A stretch of 64,000 bases of DNA from RYN-230 sp963711705 (GCA_963711705.1 CAVQFM010000008.1:186001-250000), one strand, 5' to 3'. Shown: positions 7,827 through 17,800, numbered from the stretch's first letter. The notes: generated by a model not told the origin, from the letters alone. Made by a program: numbers and translations.

Positions 7827-9959
7827 TCACGGTGCCGTGAGCCGGACGTTGGGACGCTTGCCGTGATCCGGCGGGATCTTAAGCGTGTCCAAGGCGAACT
7901 TCATGACCTTGTAAAAGACCGGGCCCGCGACCTGAATGCCGAAGTAGCCGCCCTTGCGCGGGTTCTGCACATTGACCGCCACCACGAGTTTCGGGCTGCC
8001 CGCCGGGGCGATGCCGATGAAGCTCGACCCGTACAGGCACAGGCAGCCGCCCCGCTTCGGGTCGGCGATCTGCGCGGTGCCGGTCTTGGCCGCGACCGAG
8101 TACCCCGGGATCTCCCCCCACGGCTCGCCCACCTGCGCGTCCACCCAGGGCACCTGCTGCAGGATGCCCATCAGCTGGTGGGCGGTCTTGGGCTGGATGA
8201 CCCGGTGCTGGGCCGGCCGCGGCGCGGCCACGTACTGGCCGCTGGCATTGGTGGTGCCGGCCACGATGGACGGCGTCACCCGGACCCCGCCGTTCGCGAT
8301 CGTCGCGTACACGCTGGCCATCTGCACCGCGGTCACCGCGACGCCCTGGCCGAAGGCCAGCGTGTACCGCTCGTTCCCCCACCACTTGGACGGCGGGTAG
8401 AGGATCCCGTTGCTCTGCGCGGGCAGCCCGGTGACGCTGGGCGAGCCGATGCCGAAGTTCCGGAAGTACTGGTACTGCCTCTGCGGGCTGACGTGCTGGG
8501 CCACCTGGACCATGCCCACGTTGCTGGAATGGGCGATGATGCCGGCGATGGTCCACCGCTCGGTCGGGTGGTACTCGGCGTCGTGGAAGCTGAACCCGTG
8601 GATCAGGATCTGGTCCGGGACCGTGTAGGCGCTCATCGGCGTCTGGCCACCGTGCTCGATGGCGGCCGAGGCGGTGATCACCTTGGCCGTGCTGCCCGGG
8701 TCGAACACGTCGCTGACCGGCAGGTCCGCGGTACGCGCCACCACCGGGTGCGCCGGGTTGAACGACGGCGACTGCGCCATGGCCAGGATCTTCCCGTTGG
8801 GCTGCATGACGACCACCGTGCAGTTGCTCGCCTGGCTCTTCTTCACCTGCTGCGCGCACGCCCGTTCGGCCGCCCATTGCAGGCTGGACAGGACCGTCAG
8901 CCGGAGGTTGCGGCCCGGGATCATCGGCCGGCTGTCCTGCCCGGCCACCGGGATGGGCTGGCCGTTGGTCCCGTCCTGGACCTCCTGCCGGCCGTCCTGG
9001 CCAGCCAGCAGCCGGTTGTACGACTGCTCGACGCCCGCCTGGCCACTCAGGTCACCCGAGCCGCCGGCGCTGGTGAAGCCGACGATGTTGGCGGCCAGGT
9101 CGCTGTTCGGGTAGGCGCGGGTGTAAGACGGCTTCGCCACCACGCCGGGTTGGTTGAGCGCGGTTATCTGGTCCGCGGTGGTCGCCGGGACGTTCCGCTT
9201 CAGCACCACGTACTGCGCGGACGTCGGGTTCACCAGCTTGGCCAGGATCTCGTCGCTGGTCATCCCGAGCGGGCCGGCCAGCGCGCTGGCCACTGAGGCC
9301 AGCGACTTCCGGGCCGCGAGGATCATCGGCGGGTCGGCGTAGATCAGGTCGTCCTGCACGGTCATGGCCAGCGTGGTGCCGTCCGCGGTGCTGATCGAGC
9401 CGCGGACCGCGGGCTGGGTGATCGTGTTCAGCCGGAAGTGATCGGCGGTGGCCTGGTACACGTGGCCCTGCATGGCCTGCACCTGGACCAGCCGCCCGGC
9501 CACCAGGGACAGCACGAAGCCCAGGCACAGCAGGGTGATGCGCAGCCGGCGGGCCGGATTGCCGCGGGCCAGCGGGGGCCGGCTCGCCGGGCGGCGGCGC
9601 GGGGGCTTGCGGCGAGTGGCCGAGCGGCGCAGTGGGCTGTGGCCCGGTGGGGCCGGGCTGCGCAGCCGCCCCCCGGCGCCGGGCCCACCCCGGCCGCCCG
9701 CGCCCGCCCGGGTGCTGCCGCGGGCCGCGGCGTCCCGGCCGGCCCGGCCCACTGGGCCCGTGCCTGGCCCGCCGCGGTCGCTGGCGGGCCGCCGGCCCGG
9801 TGCGGGCCGCTGGGCCGGCCCGGGGCGCTGGGTGCGGCCGCGCCGGGCATCACCGCCGCGGGCACCGGGGCCGCTCTCCCGGGCCCGGCCGGCTGATGGG
9901 GGCCGGCGCACCGCCCGAGACCTGGGACCGCGTGGCCCCTCTCCCTGGCCTCCGGTCAC
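7827..9959 (-). CDS. ftsI: Division-specific class B penicillin-binding protein (FtsI/PBP3)
   Basis: Septal D,D-transpeptidase working with FtsW. The GTG start at 9959 is chosen because it overlaps the ftsL stop as GTGA and gives 710 residues. Layout: basic Arg/Pro/Gly cytoplasmic tail 1-139, one membrane anchor about 140-158, dimerisation domain, then the transpeptidase domain with S423-T-A-K426, S478-S-N480 and K625-T-G-T. All three catalytic motifs are intact. The open frame continues upstream of the GTG with low-complexity sequence that overlaps ftsL, so the longer form is rejected. The 139-residue cytoplasmic tail is long for the family. Confidence 0.95.
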   Translation of the reverse strand: MTGGQGEGPRGPRSRAVRRPPSAGRARESGPGARGGDARRGRTQRPGPAQRPAPGRRPASDRGGPGTGPVGRAGRDAAARGSTRAGAGGRGGPGAGGRLRSPAPPGHSPLRRSATRRKPPRRRPASRPPLARGNPARRLRITLLCLGFVLSLVAGRLVQVQAMQGHVYQATADHFRLNTITQPAVRGSISTADGTTLAMTVQDDLIYADPPMILAARKSLASVASALAGPLGMTSDEILAKLVNPTSAQYVVLKRNVPATTADQITALNQPGVVAKPSYTRAYPNSDLAANIVGFTSAGGSGDLSGQAGVEQSYNRLLAGQDGRQEVQDGTNGQPIPVAGQDSRPMIPGRNLRLTVLSSLQWAAERACAQQVKKSQASNCTVVVMQPNGKILAMAQSPSFNPAHPVVARTADLPVSDVFDPGSTAKVITASAAIEHGGQTPMSAYTVPDQILIHGFSFHDAEYHPTERWTIAGIIAHSSNVGMVQVAQHVSPQRQYQYFRNFGIGSPSVTGLPAQSNGILYPPSKWWGNERYTLAFGQGVAVTAVQMASVYATIANGGVRVTPSIVAGTTNASGQYVAAPRPAQHRVIQPKTAHQLMGILQQVPWVDAQVGEPWGEIPGYSVAAKTGTAQIADPKRGGCLCLYGSSFIGIAPAGSPKLVVAVNVQNPRKGGYFGIQVAGPVFYKVMKFALDTLKIPPDHGKRPNVRLTAP

Positions 9960-10492
9960 GGGGTGTATCCGGGTACGGCGGGCACGCCGGGCAGGGTGGT
10001 CGGCTGGGTGTCGATCCGGCCGGTCTTGAGGTTGACGAAATTGGTCAGCGGCGGCGCCACCATGCCCAGTTCGCGGGCCCGGCGGGCGATCACCGACGGC
10101 GCTGAGTCCGCGGCGACCTGCTGCCGGAGCACCTGCACCTGCTGCGCCTGGGTGGTCTGGGACTGCTGGAGCGAGGTGATCTGATAGGCGCCGGCGGCCA
10201 GGATCGTGTTGATGACGAGCAGGCAGACCAGCCCTCCGCCGAGCAGCGCGGTCACGAACAGGATGAACGGGGTCCGCGAGATGGCTACCGGCGGCGCCGC
10301 CGACCACAGGCCGCCCGGCCGCGCCTGGCCGGCGGCTGGCGGCCCGGCCCCCGGCCGGTCCAGGCCAGGCCCGGCCGGGCGCTGGCGGCCGGGCCGGAGC
10401 CGGCCAGGCCGCACCGGTGGTGCCGCCGGCCGCGGCGTCCCGGGCCGTGGGCGCACCCGCACCCCGGTCCCCACGTCACTGCGTACGCTCAC
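9956..10492 (-). CDS. ftsL: FtsL-like septum protein
   Basis: Small bitopic divisome protein linking FtsQ/FtsB and the FtsW-FtsI synthase. 178 residues: Pro/Arg/Gly-rich cytoplasmic part 1-70, one hydrophobic segment about 75-98 (FILFVTALLGGGLVCLLVI), then a Gln-rich coiled-coil-like stretch (residues about 105-125) and a short extracytoplasmic tail with ARELGMV, a pattern seen in FtsL/FtsB-like proteins. Called mainly from position between rsmH and ftsI and from topology, since FtsL sequences diverge strongly. Confidence 0.85.
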   Translation of the reverse strand: MSVRSDVGTGVRVRPRPGTPRPAAPPVRPGRLRPGRQRPAGPGLDRPGAGPPAAGQARPGGLWSAAPPVAISRTPFILFVTALLGGGLVCLLVINTILAAGAYQITSLQQSQTTQAQQVQVLRQQVAADSAPSVIARRARELGMVAPPLTNFVNLKTGRIDTQPTTLPGVPAVPGYTP

Positions 10493-10547
10493 TGCGCTCC
10501 CCCTGCGCCCGTGCCCGCCGGCCTGGCCCCCGGCGGAGTGGTCCTGG

Positions 10548-11507
10548 TCATGCCGCCGCCCTGATCCGCTCGGCGGCCCGCAGCCGGGCCGAGGCGGCTC
10601 GCGGGTTGGCGGCTACTTCGCCCGCTGATGGCCGCTGTGCCCCCCGGGTCAGCAGCCGGAAGGTGGGCCGGGCCGATTCCAGCGGCACCGGCAGCCCGGG
10701 TGGCGTGCGGTCCGCCGCCGCCTGGGCCAGTGCGGCCTTGACCGCCCGGTCCTCCAGCGAGTGGTAGGCCAGCGCGACGATGCGCCCGCCGACGGCCAGG
10801 CTGTCCAGGGCGGCGGGCAGCGCCGCGTGCAGCGTGGCCAGTTCCCCGTTTACCTCGATGCGCAGCGCCTGGAAGGTCCGCTTGGCCGGGTGGCCGCCGG
10901 TGCGCCGGGCCGGGGCGGGAATGGAGTCCCGGATGATCTCGGCCAGCTGCCCGGTGGAGGAAAGTGGGGCGCGGGCGCGCTCCCGGACCACCGCGTCGGC
11001 GATCCGCCGGGCGAAGCGCTCCTCCCCGTAGTCCCGCAGGACCCGGGCCAGCTGGCCGGCCGGGTACGTGTTGACCACGTCCGCCGCGGTCAGTGGCTTG
11101 CTCTGATCCATCCGCATGTCCAGCGGCGCGTCGTAGGCGTAGGCGAAGCCGCGGGCCCGATCGTCGAGCTGCGGCGAGGACACCCCCAGGTCGAACAGGA
11201 CGCCCTGCACCCGCAGGTCACCGCGGCTGGCCAGCAGCTCAGGGAGCTCGTCGTAGACGGCGTGGACCAGGGTGACCCGGTCGGCGTACGGGGCGAGCAG
11301 CCGCCGCGACTCCTCGATCGCCTGGCGGTCGGTGTCCACCCCGATCAGCACCAGCCCGGGGTGGGCGTCCAGCAGGGCGCGGGCGTGCCCGGCGCGGCCC
11401 AGGGTGGCGTCCACCAGGATCGCGCCGGTCGGCTGCAGGGCGGGCGCGAACAGGTCGAGGACCTCCTCGACCATGACGGGCAGATGCCCGGCTGCCGCTC
11501 CGCCCAT
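10548..11507 (-). CDS. rsmH: 16S rRNA (cytosine(1402)-N(4))-methyltransferase
   Basis: SAM-dependent methyltransferase acting on C1402 in the ribosomal P site. 319 residues from ATG 11507; GGGGG six to nine bases upstream supports this start, while the open frame extends far upstream without homology. Motifs: HLPVMVEEVLDLF near the N-terminus, SAM loop DATLGRAGHA about 36-45, FDLGVSSPQLDD about 98-109, and the C-terminal family signature RTFQALRIEVNGEL. It sits between mraZ and ftsL, the canonical order. Confidence 0.96.
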   Translation of the reverse strand: MGGAAAGHLPVMVEEVLDLFAPALQPTGAILVDATLGRAGHARALLDAHPGLVLIGVDTDRQAIEESRRLLAPYADRVTLVHAVYDELPELLASRGDLRVQGVLFDLGVSSPQLDDRARGFAYAYDAPLDMRMDQSKPLTAADVVNTYPAGQLARVLRDYGEERFARRIADAVVRERARAPLSSTGQLAEIIRDSIPAPARRTGGHPAKRTFQALRIEVNGELATLHAALPAALDSLAVGGRIVALAYHSLEDRAVKAALAQAAADRTPPGLPVPLESARPTFRLLTRGAQRPSAGEVAANPRAASARLRAAERIRAAA

Positions 11508-11692
11508 CGGACCCCCTTTACCCCGGCCTGCCTGCGTCCTCGGTCCGGTGTGTTCTCGGCCAGGTCCCCATCCGCGCGATGCGCGGGCCCGGACGTCCCC
11601 TGGCGCCGGGGAAGTGACGCCAGCCAACGTGATCCCCCAGGCGCGGGTGGAGACCTCGCCGAGAACGCGGCACCGGATGAGCCCGGTACCGC

Positions 11693-12124
11693 TCACAGCA
11701 CCCCTGGCAGTACCTCCTCTGACGCCGCGGAGAAGGCGTCCTCCTGCTCCGCCAGGTACGCATCCCAGGCGGCGGAGTCCCAGATCTCGAGGCGCGTGTT
11801 GGCGCCGATCACGGCGCAGTCCCGGGTCAGCCCCGCGTACTCGCGCAGGGCGGGCGGGATCGTGATCCGGCCCTGCTTGTCGGGCACCTCGTCCGATGCG
11901 CTGGCGAAGAGCACCCGGCTGTAGTCCCGCAGTCCCTTGGGTGTGACCGGCGCATCCCGCATGCCTGCCGTGATCCGGGCGAACTGTTCCGCCGGGAACA
12001 CGTACAGGCAGCGGTCCTGCCCCTTGGTGATCACTAGCCCTCCGGCGAGTTCCTCGCGGTATTTGGCCGGCAGGATGAGCCGCCCCTTGTCGTCGAGACG
12101 CGGCGTGTGAGTGCCCAAGAACAC
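11693..12124 (-). CDS. mraZ: Transcriptional regulator MraZ
   Basis: AbrB-like double-SpoVT domain protein that forms rings and represses the division cluster promoter. 143 residues: two SpoVT motifs, LDDKGRLILPAKYRE about 10-24 and DKQGRITIPPALREYAG about 82-98, each containing the conserved D-x-x-GR core. First gene of the dcw operon; 185 bp separates it from rsmH, which is longer than usual and holds no recognisable gene. Operator boxes upstream (12156-12191) fit autoregulation. Confidence 0.97.
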   Translation of the reverse strand: MFLGTHTPRLDDKGRLILPAKYREELAGGLVITKGQDRCLYVFPAEQFARITAGMRDAPVTPKGLRDYSRVLFASASDEVPDKQGRITIPPALREYAGLTRDCAVIGANTRLEIWDSAAWDAYLAEQEDAFSAASEEVLPGVL

Positions 12125-12155
12125 AGGCCCTCACCTCCCCGGCCCCAGGTAGCTG

Positions 12156-12191
12156 CCCCACCGGTCCCCACTGTACCCCACATTCCCCCAC
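12156..12191 (-). promoter_or_regulatory. MraZ-type operator: four GTGGGG boxes at 10-bp spacing
   Basis: Read on the minus strand, GTGGGG occurs four times, at 12191-12186, 12181-12176, 12171-12166 and 12161-12156, with exactly four-base spacers. MraZ of other bacteria is known to bind TGGGN repeats spaced at 10 bp. The array ends 31 bp before the mraZ start codon and lies across the promoter, so repression by promoter occlusion is inferred. Confidence 0.85.
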
Positions 12192-12197
12192 CGTCAA
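12170..12197 (-). promoter_or_regulatory. Probable sigma-70-type promoter of the dcw operon
   Basis: TTGACG (12197-12192) and TACAGT (12175-12170) on the minus strand are separated by 16 bp. Three of the four GTGGGG boxes overlap this span, which gives a direct mechanism for MraZ control. Confidence 0.65.
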
Positions 12198-12410
12198 CGG
12201 CTCAAGCCTCCATTCCGCGCCAAATCCAGCGCGAATTCCCAGTTCACCGGGATGGGGGGAAGTGGGGACGGCAGGCCGGCCGGGTCCCGGGCGGCGAGTG
12301 GGCCGGGCCGCGGCCGGCCCGTGGCCCTGGGTTGTTTCGCGCACTGGCCCGCCCAGGACGTACTGTCGGAACGCACGGCCGCGCTGACCAGTGGACCGAG
12401 GAGGATCAGG

Positions 12411-13388
12411 GTGGTCCTGGACATGGGTGCCGGCGCCGAGCGCACGCTCGACGACCTGGTACAGATAGCCCACCGCATCGGCACCGCCATCGAGCAGGTC
12501 ATCGAGGGCAAGCCCGAGGCCGTGCGGCTGGCCCTGACCGTGCTGCTGGCCGAGGGGCACGTGCTGATCGAGGACGTCCCGGGCGTGGGCAAGACGATGC
12601 TGGCCAAGGCGCTCGCCAAGTCCACCCACTGCTCGGTGCAGCGGGTGCAGTTCACCCCGGACCTGCTGCCCAGCGACATCACCGGGGTCAGCGCCTACAA
12701 CCAGGAGCGCCGCGAGTTCGAGTTCAAGCCCGGACCGGTGTTCGCGAACATCGTGGTCGGCGACGAGATCAACCGGGCCTCCCCGAAGACCCAGTCCGCA
12801 CTGCTGGAATGCATGGAAGAGCGGCAGGTGACGGTGGATGGCACCACCTACCCGCTGGAAGCGCCGTTCATGGTCATCGCCACGCAGAACCCGATAGAGA
12901 TGGAAGGGACGTACCCGCTCCCGGAGGCGCAGCGGGACCGGTTCACCGCCCGGATCGCCATCGGGTACCCGAGCGCCGACGCCGAACTGGCCATGCTCGA
13001 CCTGCACGGCTCCAGCTCACCGCTGGACTCGCTGGAAGCGGTGGCCAGCGCCACTGATGTGCAGGACCTCATCGCCGCGGTACGCCGGGTGCACGTGGCG
13101 GACGCGCTGAAGCAGTACGTCATCAGCCTGGTCACCGCGACCCGGTCGGCCCCGGAGCTGCGGCTCGGCGCTTCCCCGCGGGCCACGCTGCACCTGCTGC
13201 GGGCCAGCCGGGCCCGGGCCGCGCTGGACGGCCGCGACTTCGTGATCCCGGACGACGTCCAGGCGCTGGCCGGGCCGGTGCTCGCGCACCGGCTGCTGCC
13301 CACCGCCGAGGCGATGGTGGAACGGCAGTTGCCAGACCGGGTGGTGGCCGGGATCGTGGAGCAGACGCCGCTGCCCCGGCTCCGGTAG
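12411..13388 (+). CDS. MoxR-family AAA+ ATPase
   Basis: AAA+ chaperone-like ATPase; MoxR proteins typically help mature or regulate partner proteins encoded beside DUF58/VWA genes. 325 residues from GTG 12411, with GAGGAGG six bases upstream; the longer open frame upstream is low-complexity. Walker A PGVGKT at 57-62, Walker B VVGDEIN about 115-121, sensor-1 IATQNPIEMEGTYPLPEAQ about 155-173, and an arginine finger region QRDRF after it. First of a plus-strand trio with the DUF58 and transglutaminase genes, divergent from the dcw operon. Confidence 0.93.
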   Translation: MVLDMGAGAERTLDDLVQIAHRIGTAIEQVIEGKPEAVRLALTVLLAEGHVLIEDVPGVGKTMLAKALAKSTHCSVQRVQFTPDLLPSDITGVSAYNQERREFEFKPGPVFANIVVGDEINRASPKTQSALLECMEERQVTVDGTTYPLEAPFMVIATQNPIEMEGTYPLPEAQRDRFTARIAIGYPSADAELAMLDLHGSSSPLDSLEAVASATDVQDLIAAVRRVHVADALKQYVISLVTATRSAPELRLGASPRATLHLLRASRARAALDGRDFVIPDDVQALAGPVLAHRLLPTAEAMVERQLPDRVVAGIVEQTPLPRLR

Positions 13389-13444
13389 AACCGTTGACCG
13401 TGTCCTGACGTAAGTTAGGGAAACGGGGCTGAGGAAGGGCCGGG

Positions 13445-14725
13445 ATGCGGGCGCTGTTCGCCGGATTCACCACACGCGGCAAATCCTTTCTTGCGGCGGG
13501 CATCGCCGCGGGCGTTTTCGGGCTGGGCCTCGGGGAGAGAGCCCTGCTCAGCATCGGGGTGGTCCTGATCGCCCTGCCGCTGCTGGCCGTGCTCGCCACC
13601 AGCCGGGCCCGGTACCGCATCCGCTGCTCCCGCCGGATCAGCCCGCCGCGGGTGCCGGCCGGCCAGAACGCGACGGTGACGGTGCGCCTGGAGAACGTCT
13701 CGCGGCTGCCGACCGGGCTGCTGCTGGCCGAGGACAGCCTGCCCTACCCGCTGGGCACCCGGCCGCGCTTCGTGCTGGAGCGGATCGAGCAGGGCGGCGC
13801 GCGCGAGCTGGCCTACCCGGTGCAGTCCGGCACCCGGGGCAAGTTCACGATCGGGCCGCTGCACATCCGGGTGGCGGACAGTTTCGGGCTGGTCGAGCTG
13901 ACCCGCTCGTTCGCCTCGCACAGCACCCTGGTGGTGACCCCGCAGGTCGTTTCGCTGCCCGTGGCACCGCTGGCGGGCAGCTGGCGCGGGGCCGGCGGCG
14001 GGCGGACCCGGACCGCTGACGCCGCCGGGGAGGATGACGTCATCCCCCGGCCCTACCAGGACGGCGACGAGCTGCGCCGGGTGCACTGGCGGTCCACCGC
14101 CCGGCACGGCGAGCTGATGGTCCGCCGGGAGGAACAGCGCTGGCGGAACCGGGTCGTGCTGCTGCTGGACAACCGGGCCCGGGCGCACACCGGGGCCGGG
14201 GCCGGGTCCTCGTTCGAGTACGCGGCGAGCGCCATGGCCTCGATCGGCGTGCACCTGGCCCGCGGCGGCCTGGATGGGCAGCTGATCACCGTGGAGGGAC
14301 CGGCCACCGAGCCCGGCTCCTTCGAGGACTCGCTGCTGGATTCCCTGGCCGTGGTCGGGCAGTCCCGCACCAGCGAGCTGACCGCCGGGCTGGACCGGGT
14401 GCCCGGCGGCACCGGCGGGCTGTTCCTGGTGGTGGCCGGGCGGCTGTCGGCCGACGAGGCGCGGCGGCTGGCCGCTGGGCGCCGTGATGCCGGCCCGGCC
14501 ATGGCGCTGCTGCTCGCGGTGTCCACCTGGGCGCCCCGGCAGGCCAGCGACCCGGCCGAGGCGGACGGATCGGCCAGCATCCTGCGGGCGGCCGGCTGGC
14601 GGGTGGCCACGGTCAGCGCGGGCACCCCGATCACCGAAGCGTGGCAGCGGCTGAGCCAGCAGCCGGCCCTACGGGGCCAGCCCGGGTACCCGCCGACCCG
14701 CCCGCGCGCGGGAGCGCCGCGATGA
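13445..14725 (+). CDS. DUF58 domain-containing membrane protein
   Basis: 426 residues: two N-terminal hydrophobic segments (about 15-32 and 37-52), an extracytoplasmic-like beta region, then the DUF58 signature (IRPYQDGDELRRVHWRSTA type; here PRPYQDGDELRRVHW about 200-214) and a VWA-like C-terminal part. Genes of this family accompany MoxR ATPases and TgpA-like transglutaminases; the trio is thought to act at the cell envelope. ATG with GAGGAAGGG upstream. Its stop overlaps the ATG of the next gene (ATGA at 14722-14725). Confidence 0.9.
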   Translation: MRALFAGFTTRGKSFLAAGIAAGVFGLGLGERALLSIGVVLIALPLLAVLATSRARYRIRCSRRISPPRVPAGQNATVTVRLENVSRLPTGLLLAEDSLPYPLGTRPRFVLERIEQGGARELAYPVQSGTRGKFTIGPLHIRVADSFGLVELTRSFASHSTLVVTPQVVSLPVAPLAGSWRGAGGGRTRTADAAGEDDVIPRPYQDGDELRRVHWRSTARHGELMVRREEQRWRNRVVLLLDNRARAHTGAGAGSSFEYAASAMASIGVHLARGGLDGQLITVEGPATEPGSFEDSLLDSLAVVGQSRTSELTAGLDRVPGGTGGLFLVVAGRLSADEARRLAAGRRDAGPAMALLLAVSTWAPRQASDPAEADGSASILRAAGWRVATVSAGTPITEAWQRLSQQPALRGQPGYPPTRPRAGAPR

Positions 14726-17114
14726 GCCAGCGGCTCACGGTGGCCGCGGCGGTCGCCACGATCGCCGCCTCGCTCTCGCTGTACCCGCTGGTGTCGGGCT
14801 GGCTGTGGTTCTGGGAGGAGCCGGCGTCGTCACGGTGGTGGCGCTGGCCGGTGCCCTCACCCGGCTCCGGGCGCTGCCGCCCCCGGTCTGCGCGCTGGCC
14901 GGCCTGGCCGGGGTGCTGCTGTACCTGAACGTGCTGTTCGCCTCGGCCCAGTCGGCCGCCGGGCTCATCCCCACCCGCGGCTCCGTGGTCCACCTGTGGC
15001 AGCTGGCCATCAGGGGCCTGGAAGAGACCAACCGGTTCGCGCCACCCGCGCCCGCCCGGCAGTCGATCCTGATCCTCATCGTGGCCGGGATCGGCGTGAT
15101 CGCCGTGGCCACCGATCTGCTCGCGGTGCGGCTGCGCCTGGCCGTCGCCGGGCTGCCGCTGCTGGTCCTGTTCTGCCTGCCATTGACCACCGATTTGCAC
15201 CAGAGCATCTTCGGCGCGATGACCGTGTTCTGCCTGGGCGTGGCCGGCTACCTGGCCCTGCTGGCGGTGGACGGGCGGGAGCGGCTGCGGCTGTGGGGCC
15301 GCCTGGTCACCGTATGGCACCGCGGGCAGGACCCAGCCGCCGCGGCCCGGGCCGCGCCCAACACCAAGGACCTCGCCGCGGCCGGCCGCCGGATCGGGCT
15401 GGCCGCCGTGGTAATCGCGCTGTTCGTCCCGCTGCTGGTGCCCGGGCTGCGCGACCACAAGCTGTTCTCCGGCGGCGGTGGTAGCGGCGGCGGGCTGGTC
15501 GCGCTGCCCAACCCGCTGGTGCAGATGAACGCCGAACTGCAGCGCAGCGTTCCGGTGCACGTGCTCAGCTACCGGACCACCGACACTGATCCGCAGTACC
15601 TCCAGGTCTACGTGCTGAGCAACCTGACCACGCAGAACTGGACCCTGGCCCCCGGCTCCGGGGTCACCGTGCATGACGGGAAGCTGCCCGTCACGCCGGG
15701 GCTGGGCCGCGGGGTGCCCATCACCAGCCAGACCACCCGGATCACCCTGGCCAAGGGGCTGACCAGCGGCCCGCGTACGGCGAGCTTCCTGCCGCTGCCC
15801 TACCCGGCCCGCGCGGTGAACGTGCCCGGGGACTGGCGGGCGGACCCGCGCACGCTGACCATGTTCTCCGCGCAGAGCCTGGGCGGCCTCAGCTACTCGG
15901 TGACCAGCCGGGAGGTGTCGCCGACCGAGCGGCAGCTGCAGGACGCCGGGCCGATCCCGGGCAGCATCGCCGGCAACTACCTGGACGTCCCGAAGCCGTT
16001 CGTGCAGCTGAGCAGCCTCGCCGAGCGGATCACGAAGGGGCAGACCACGAACTACGGCCGGGCCGTGCGGCTGCAGCGCTGGCTCGCGGACAGCGGCAAG
16101 TTCACCTATTCACTGAACGTGTCCGAGCCGCCCACCGCGAAAGCGCTGATCCAGTTCCTGACCAAGGATCGCCGCGGGTACTGCCAGCAGTTCGCGTTCG
16201 CCATGGCCGTGCTGGCCCGGCTGCTCGGCATCCCGTCCCGGGTCGCCGTCGGGTACACGGCGGGCACCCCGCTGGGCCACGGCCGGTGGGAGGTCAAGAC
16301 CAGCGACGCACACGCCTGGCCGGAACTCTACTTCCAGGGCGCGGGCTGGCTGCGGTTCGAGCCCACCCCGGCTGGCTCCGGCGGCCAGGCCACCGCCGTC
16401 CAGCCCGCCTATACGATTCCGCCCCAGACGGCCATCGCGGGCGGGTCGCAGGCCACGCCCTCCCCGAGCGCCGGTGCGGCCACGCCGGGATCGGCCGCGG
16501 GTAAGTCCGGGGCGCTGCCCAAGCTCCTGCATCTGGACGGCCCGGCGGGCGGGCGAACCCCGGGCGGCGGGACCTCGGTGCCGGTCGGCCCGCTGGTCGC
16601 GGTGGTGGCCGGGCTGGTGCTGATCACCCCCCGGTCGGTCCGGTCGCTGACCCGGCGGCGGCGCTGGCTGGCCGCCACGGACGACAGGAAGCGGGCCCAG
16701 GCCGCCTGGCAGGAACTGCTCGACGACCTGACCGATCACAAGATCTCCTGGTCACCGAGTGAGTCACCGCGGGCGCTGGCCAGCCGGGTGGCCACGGAGC
16801 TGCGGCTCACCCCGGCCCAGGCCGGTGCGCTGACCCGGATCGCTCATGCCGCGGAGCGGGCCCGGTACGCCCGGGAGCCGGGCGACTCAGCCACCCTGCG
16901 CGAGGACATCGACCTGGTCCGGCGGGCGGTGGCGGCGGGCTCCGGCCGGCCCGTCCGCTGGTACGCCCGGCTGATGCCAGCCTCCGCGCTGGCCCCGGCT
17001 CGTGCCGCGGTCCAGCACTCGCTGGACGTGTTTGGCTGGATGGACGTGGCCGCGCACCGGGCGGGCGGCTGGTCCCGCCGGCTTCCCGGGCGGGACCACC
17101 AGGCCAGGGCCTAA
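14722..17114 (+). CDS. TgpA-like transglutaminase-domain membrane protein with an apparent frameshift near its start
   Basis: About 797 residues once two frames are joined. N-terminal hydrophobic helices, a periplasmic/extracellular transglutaminase-core domain with the catalytic Cys in GYCQQFAFAMAVLARLLGIP (about residue 490) and downstream His/Asp (SDAHAWPELYF), then Pro/Gly-rich linker, one more membrane segment about 615-635 and a C-terminal DUF4129-like region. The ATGA overlap with DUF58 gives the start (MSQRLTVAAAVAT), but after about 14812 the homologous sequence continues in the frame one base earlier. Adding one G to the GGG at 14813 would restore WFWGGAGVVTVVALAG. A shorter GTG start at 14805 would lose the first helix. 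Confidence 0.85.
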
Positions 17115-17165
17115 CCAGGGCCTGACACCAGGCCAGGGCCTGACCAGGGCCCGAGCGGCCGGGCG

Positions 17166-17561
17166 CTACCTGTCCCGTTCCTGGCGGCGGCGCCAGCGCT
17201 CTTCCATCCGGTCCATGAACCGGGGGCGCGGGCCGGCCGGTGGCCGGGCCCGGCGGTCCCGGGCCGGGCCGCCGCGGCCGATGGACCCCCCGGACATGTG
17301 CCGCCAGCTGGACAGCGCCCACATCGAGCAGGCCAGCATGACCACGAAACCAGCCACGCCGATCACGGTGAGCTTGGATATCACGCCGGCCAGCAGGAGT
17401 CCAACGCCGAGCAGGAAGCCGACCGCGGCCTCGATGACCCGGCGCTTGTAGTGCACCCGGGGATCCTTCGCGCGCACGGCCTGCGCGAACTTCGGATCCT
17501 CGGCATAGAGCGCACGCTCGATCTGCTCGAGCTGACGCTGTTCGTGCTCAGACAGCGGCAC
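17166..17561 (-). CDS. DUF3040 domain-containing membrane protein
   Basis: Small actinobacterial membrane protein of unknown function. From GTG 17561 the product is 131 residues beginning PLSEHEQRQLEQIERALY, where family members usually begin, and GGGAGG lies four bases upstream; ATG 17573 four codons earlier is a real alternative. Two hydrophobic segments (about 45-63 and 68-85) are followed by an Arg-rich cytoplasmic tail ending RWRRRQERDR. Stands alone between convergent tgpA-like and upstream dinB. Confidence 0.88.
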   Translation of the reverse strand: MPLSEHEQRQLEQIERALYAEDPKFAQAVRAKDPRVHYKRRVIEAAVGFLLGVGLLLAGVISKLTVIGVAGFVVMLACSMWALSSWRHMSGGSIGRGGPARDRRARPPAGPRPRFMDRMEERWRRRQERDR

Positions 17562-17800
17562 GGCGCCTCCCATGAAACCTCGCGCGCTGGGACGGGTGCG
17601 ATGACTTCATCTCACGGTCCAGGTTCTGCCTCAAGAATACGAGCCCGGCCGCACCGGGTGGAAGGGTAGCGGAAGGGTAAAGGAATTCCAGGTTACTGCG
17701 GGGGCCCCGGGCCTTCCCCTGCGCATGTCGCGCCTGCCCTTCCAGCGAACCGAATCTCAGCCAAACGGAGATTCGAATTAGACCAGCCAGGGTGAGCATA

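Noticed and set aside
13394..13421. Promoter TTGACC-N16-TAGGGA before the DUF58 gene
   Set aside because: The -35 is good but the -10 lacks the final T; too weak to list, and the gene may be read from the moxR promoter.
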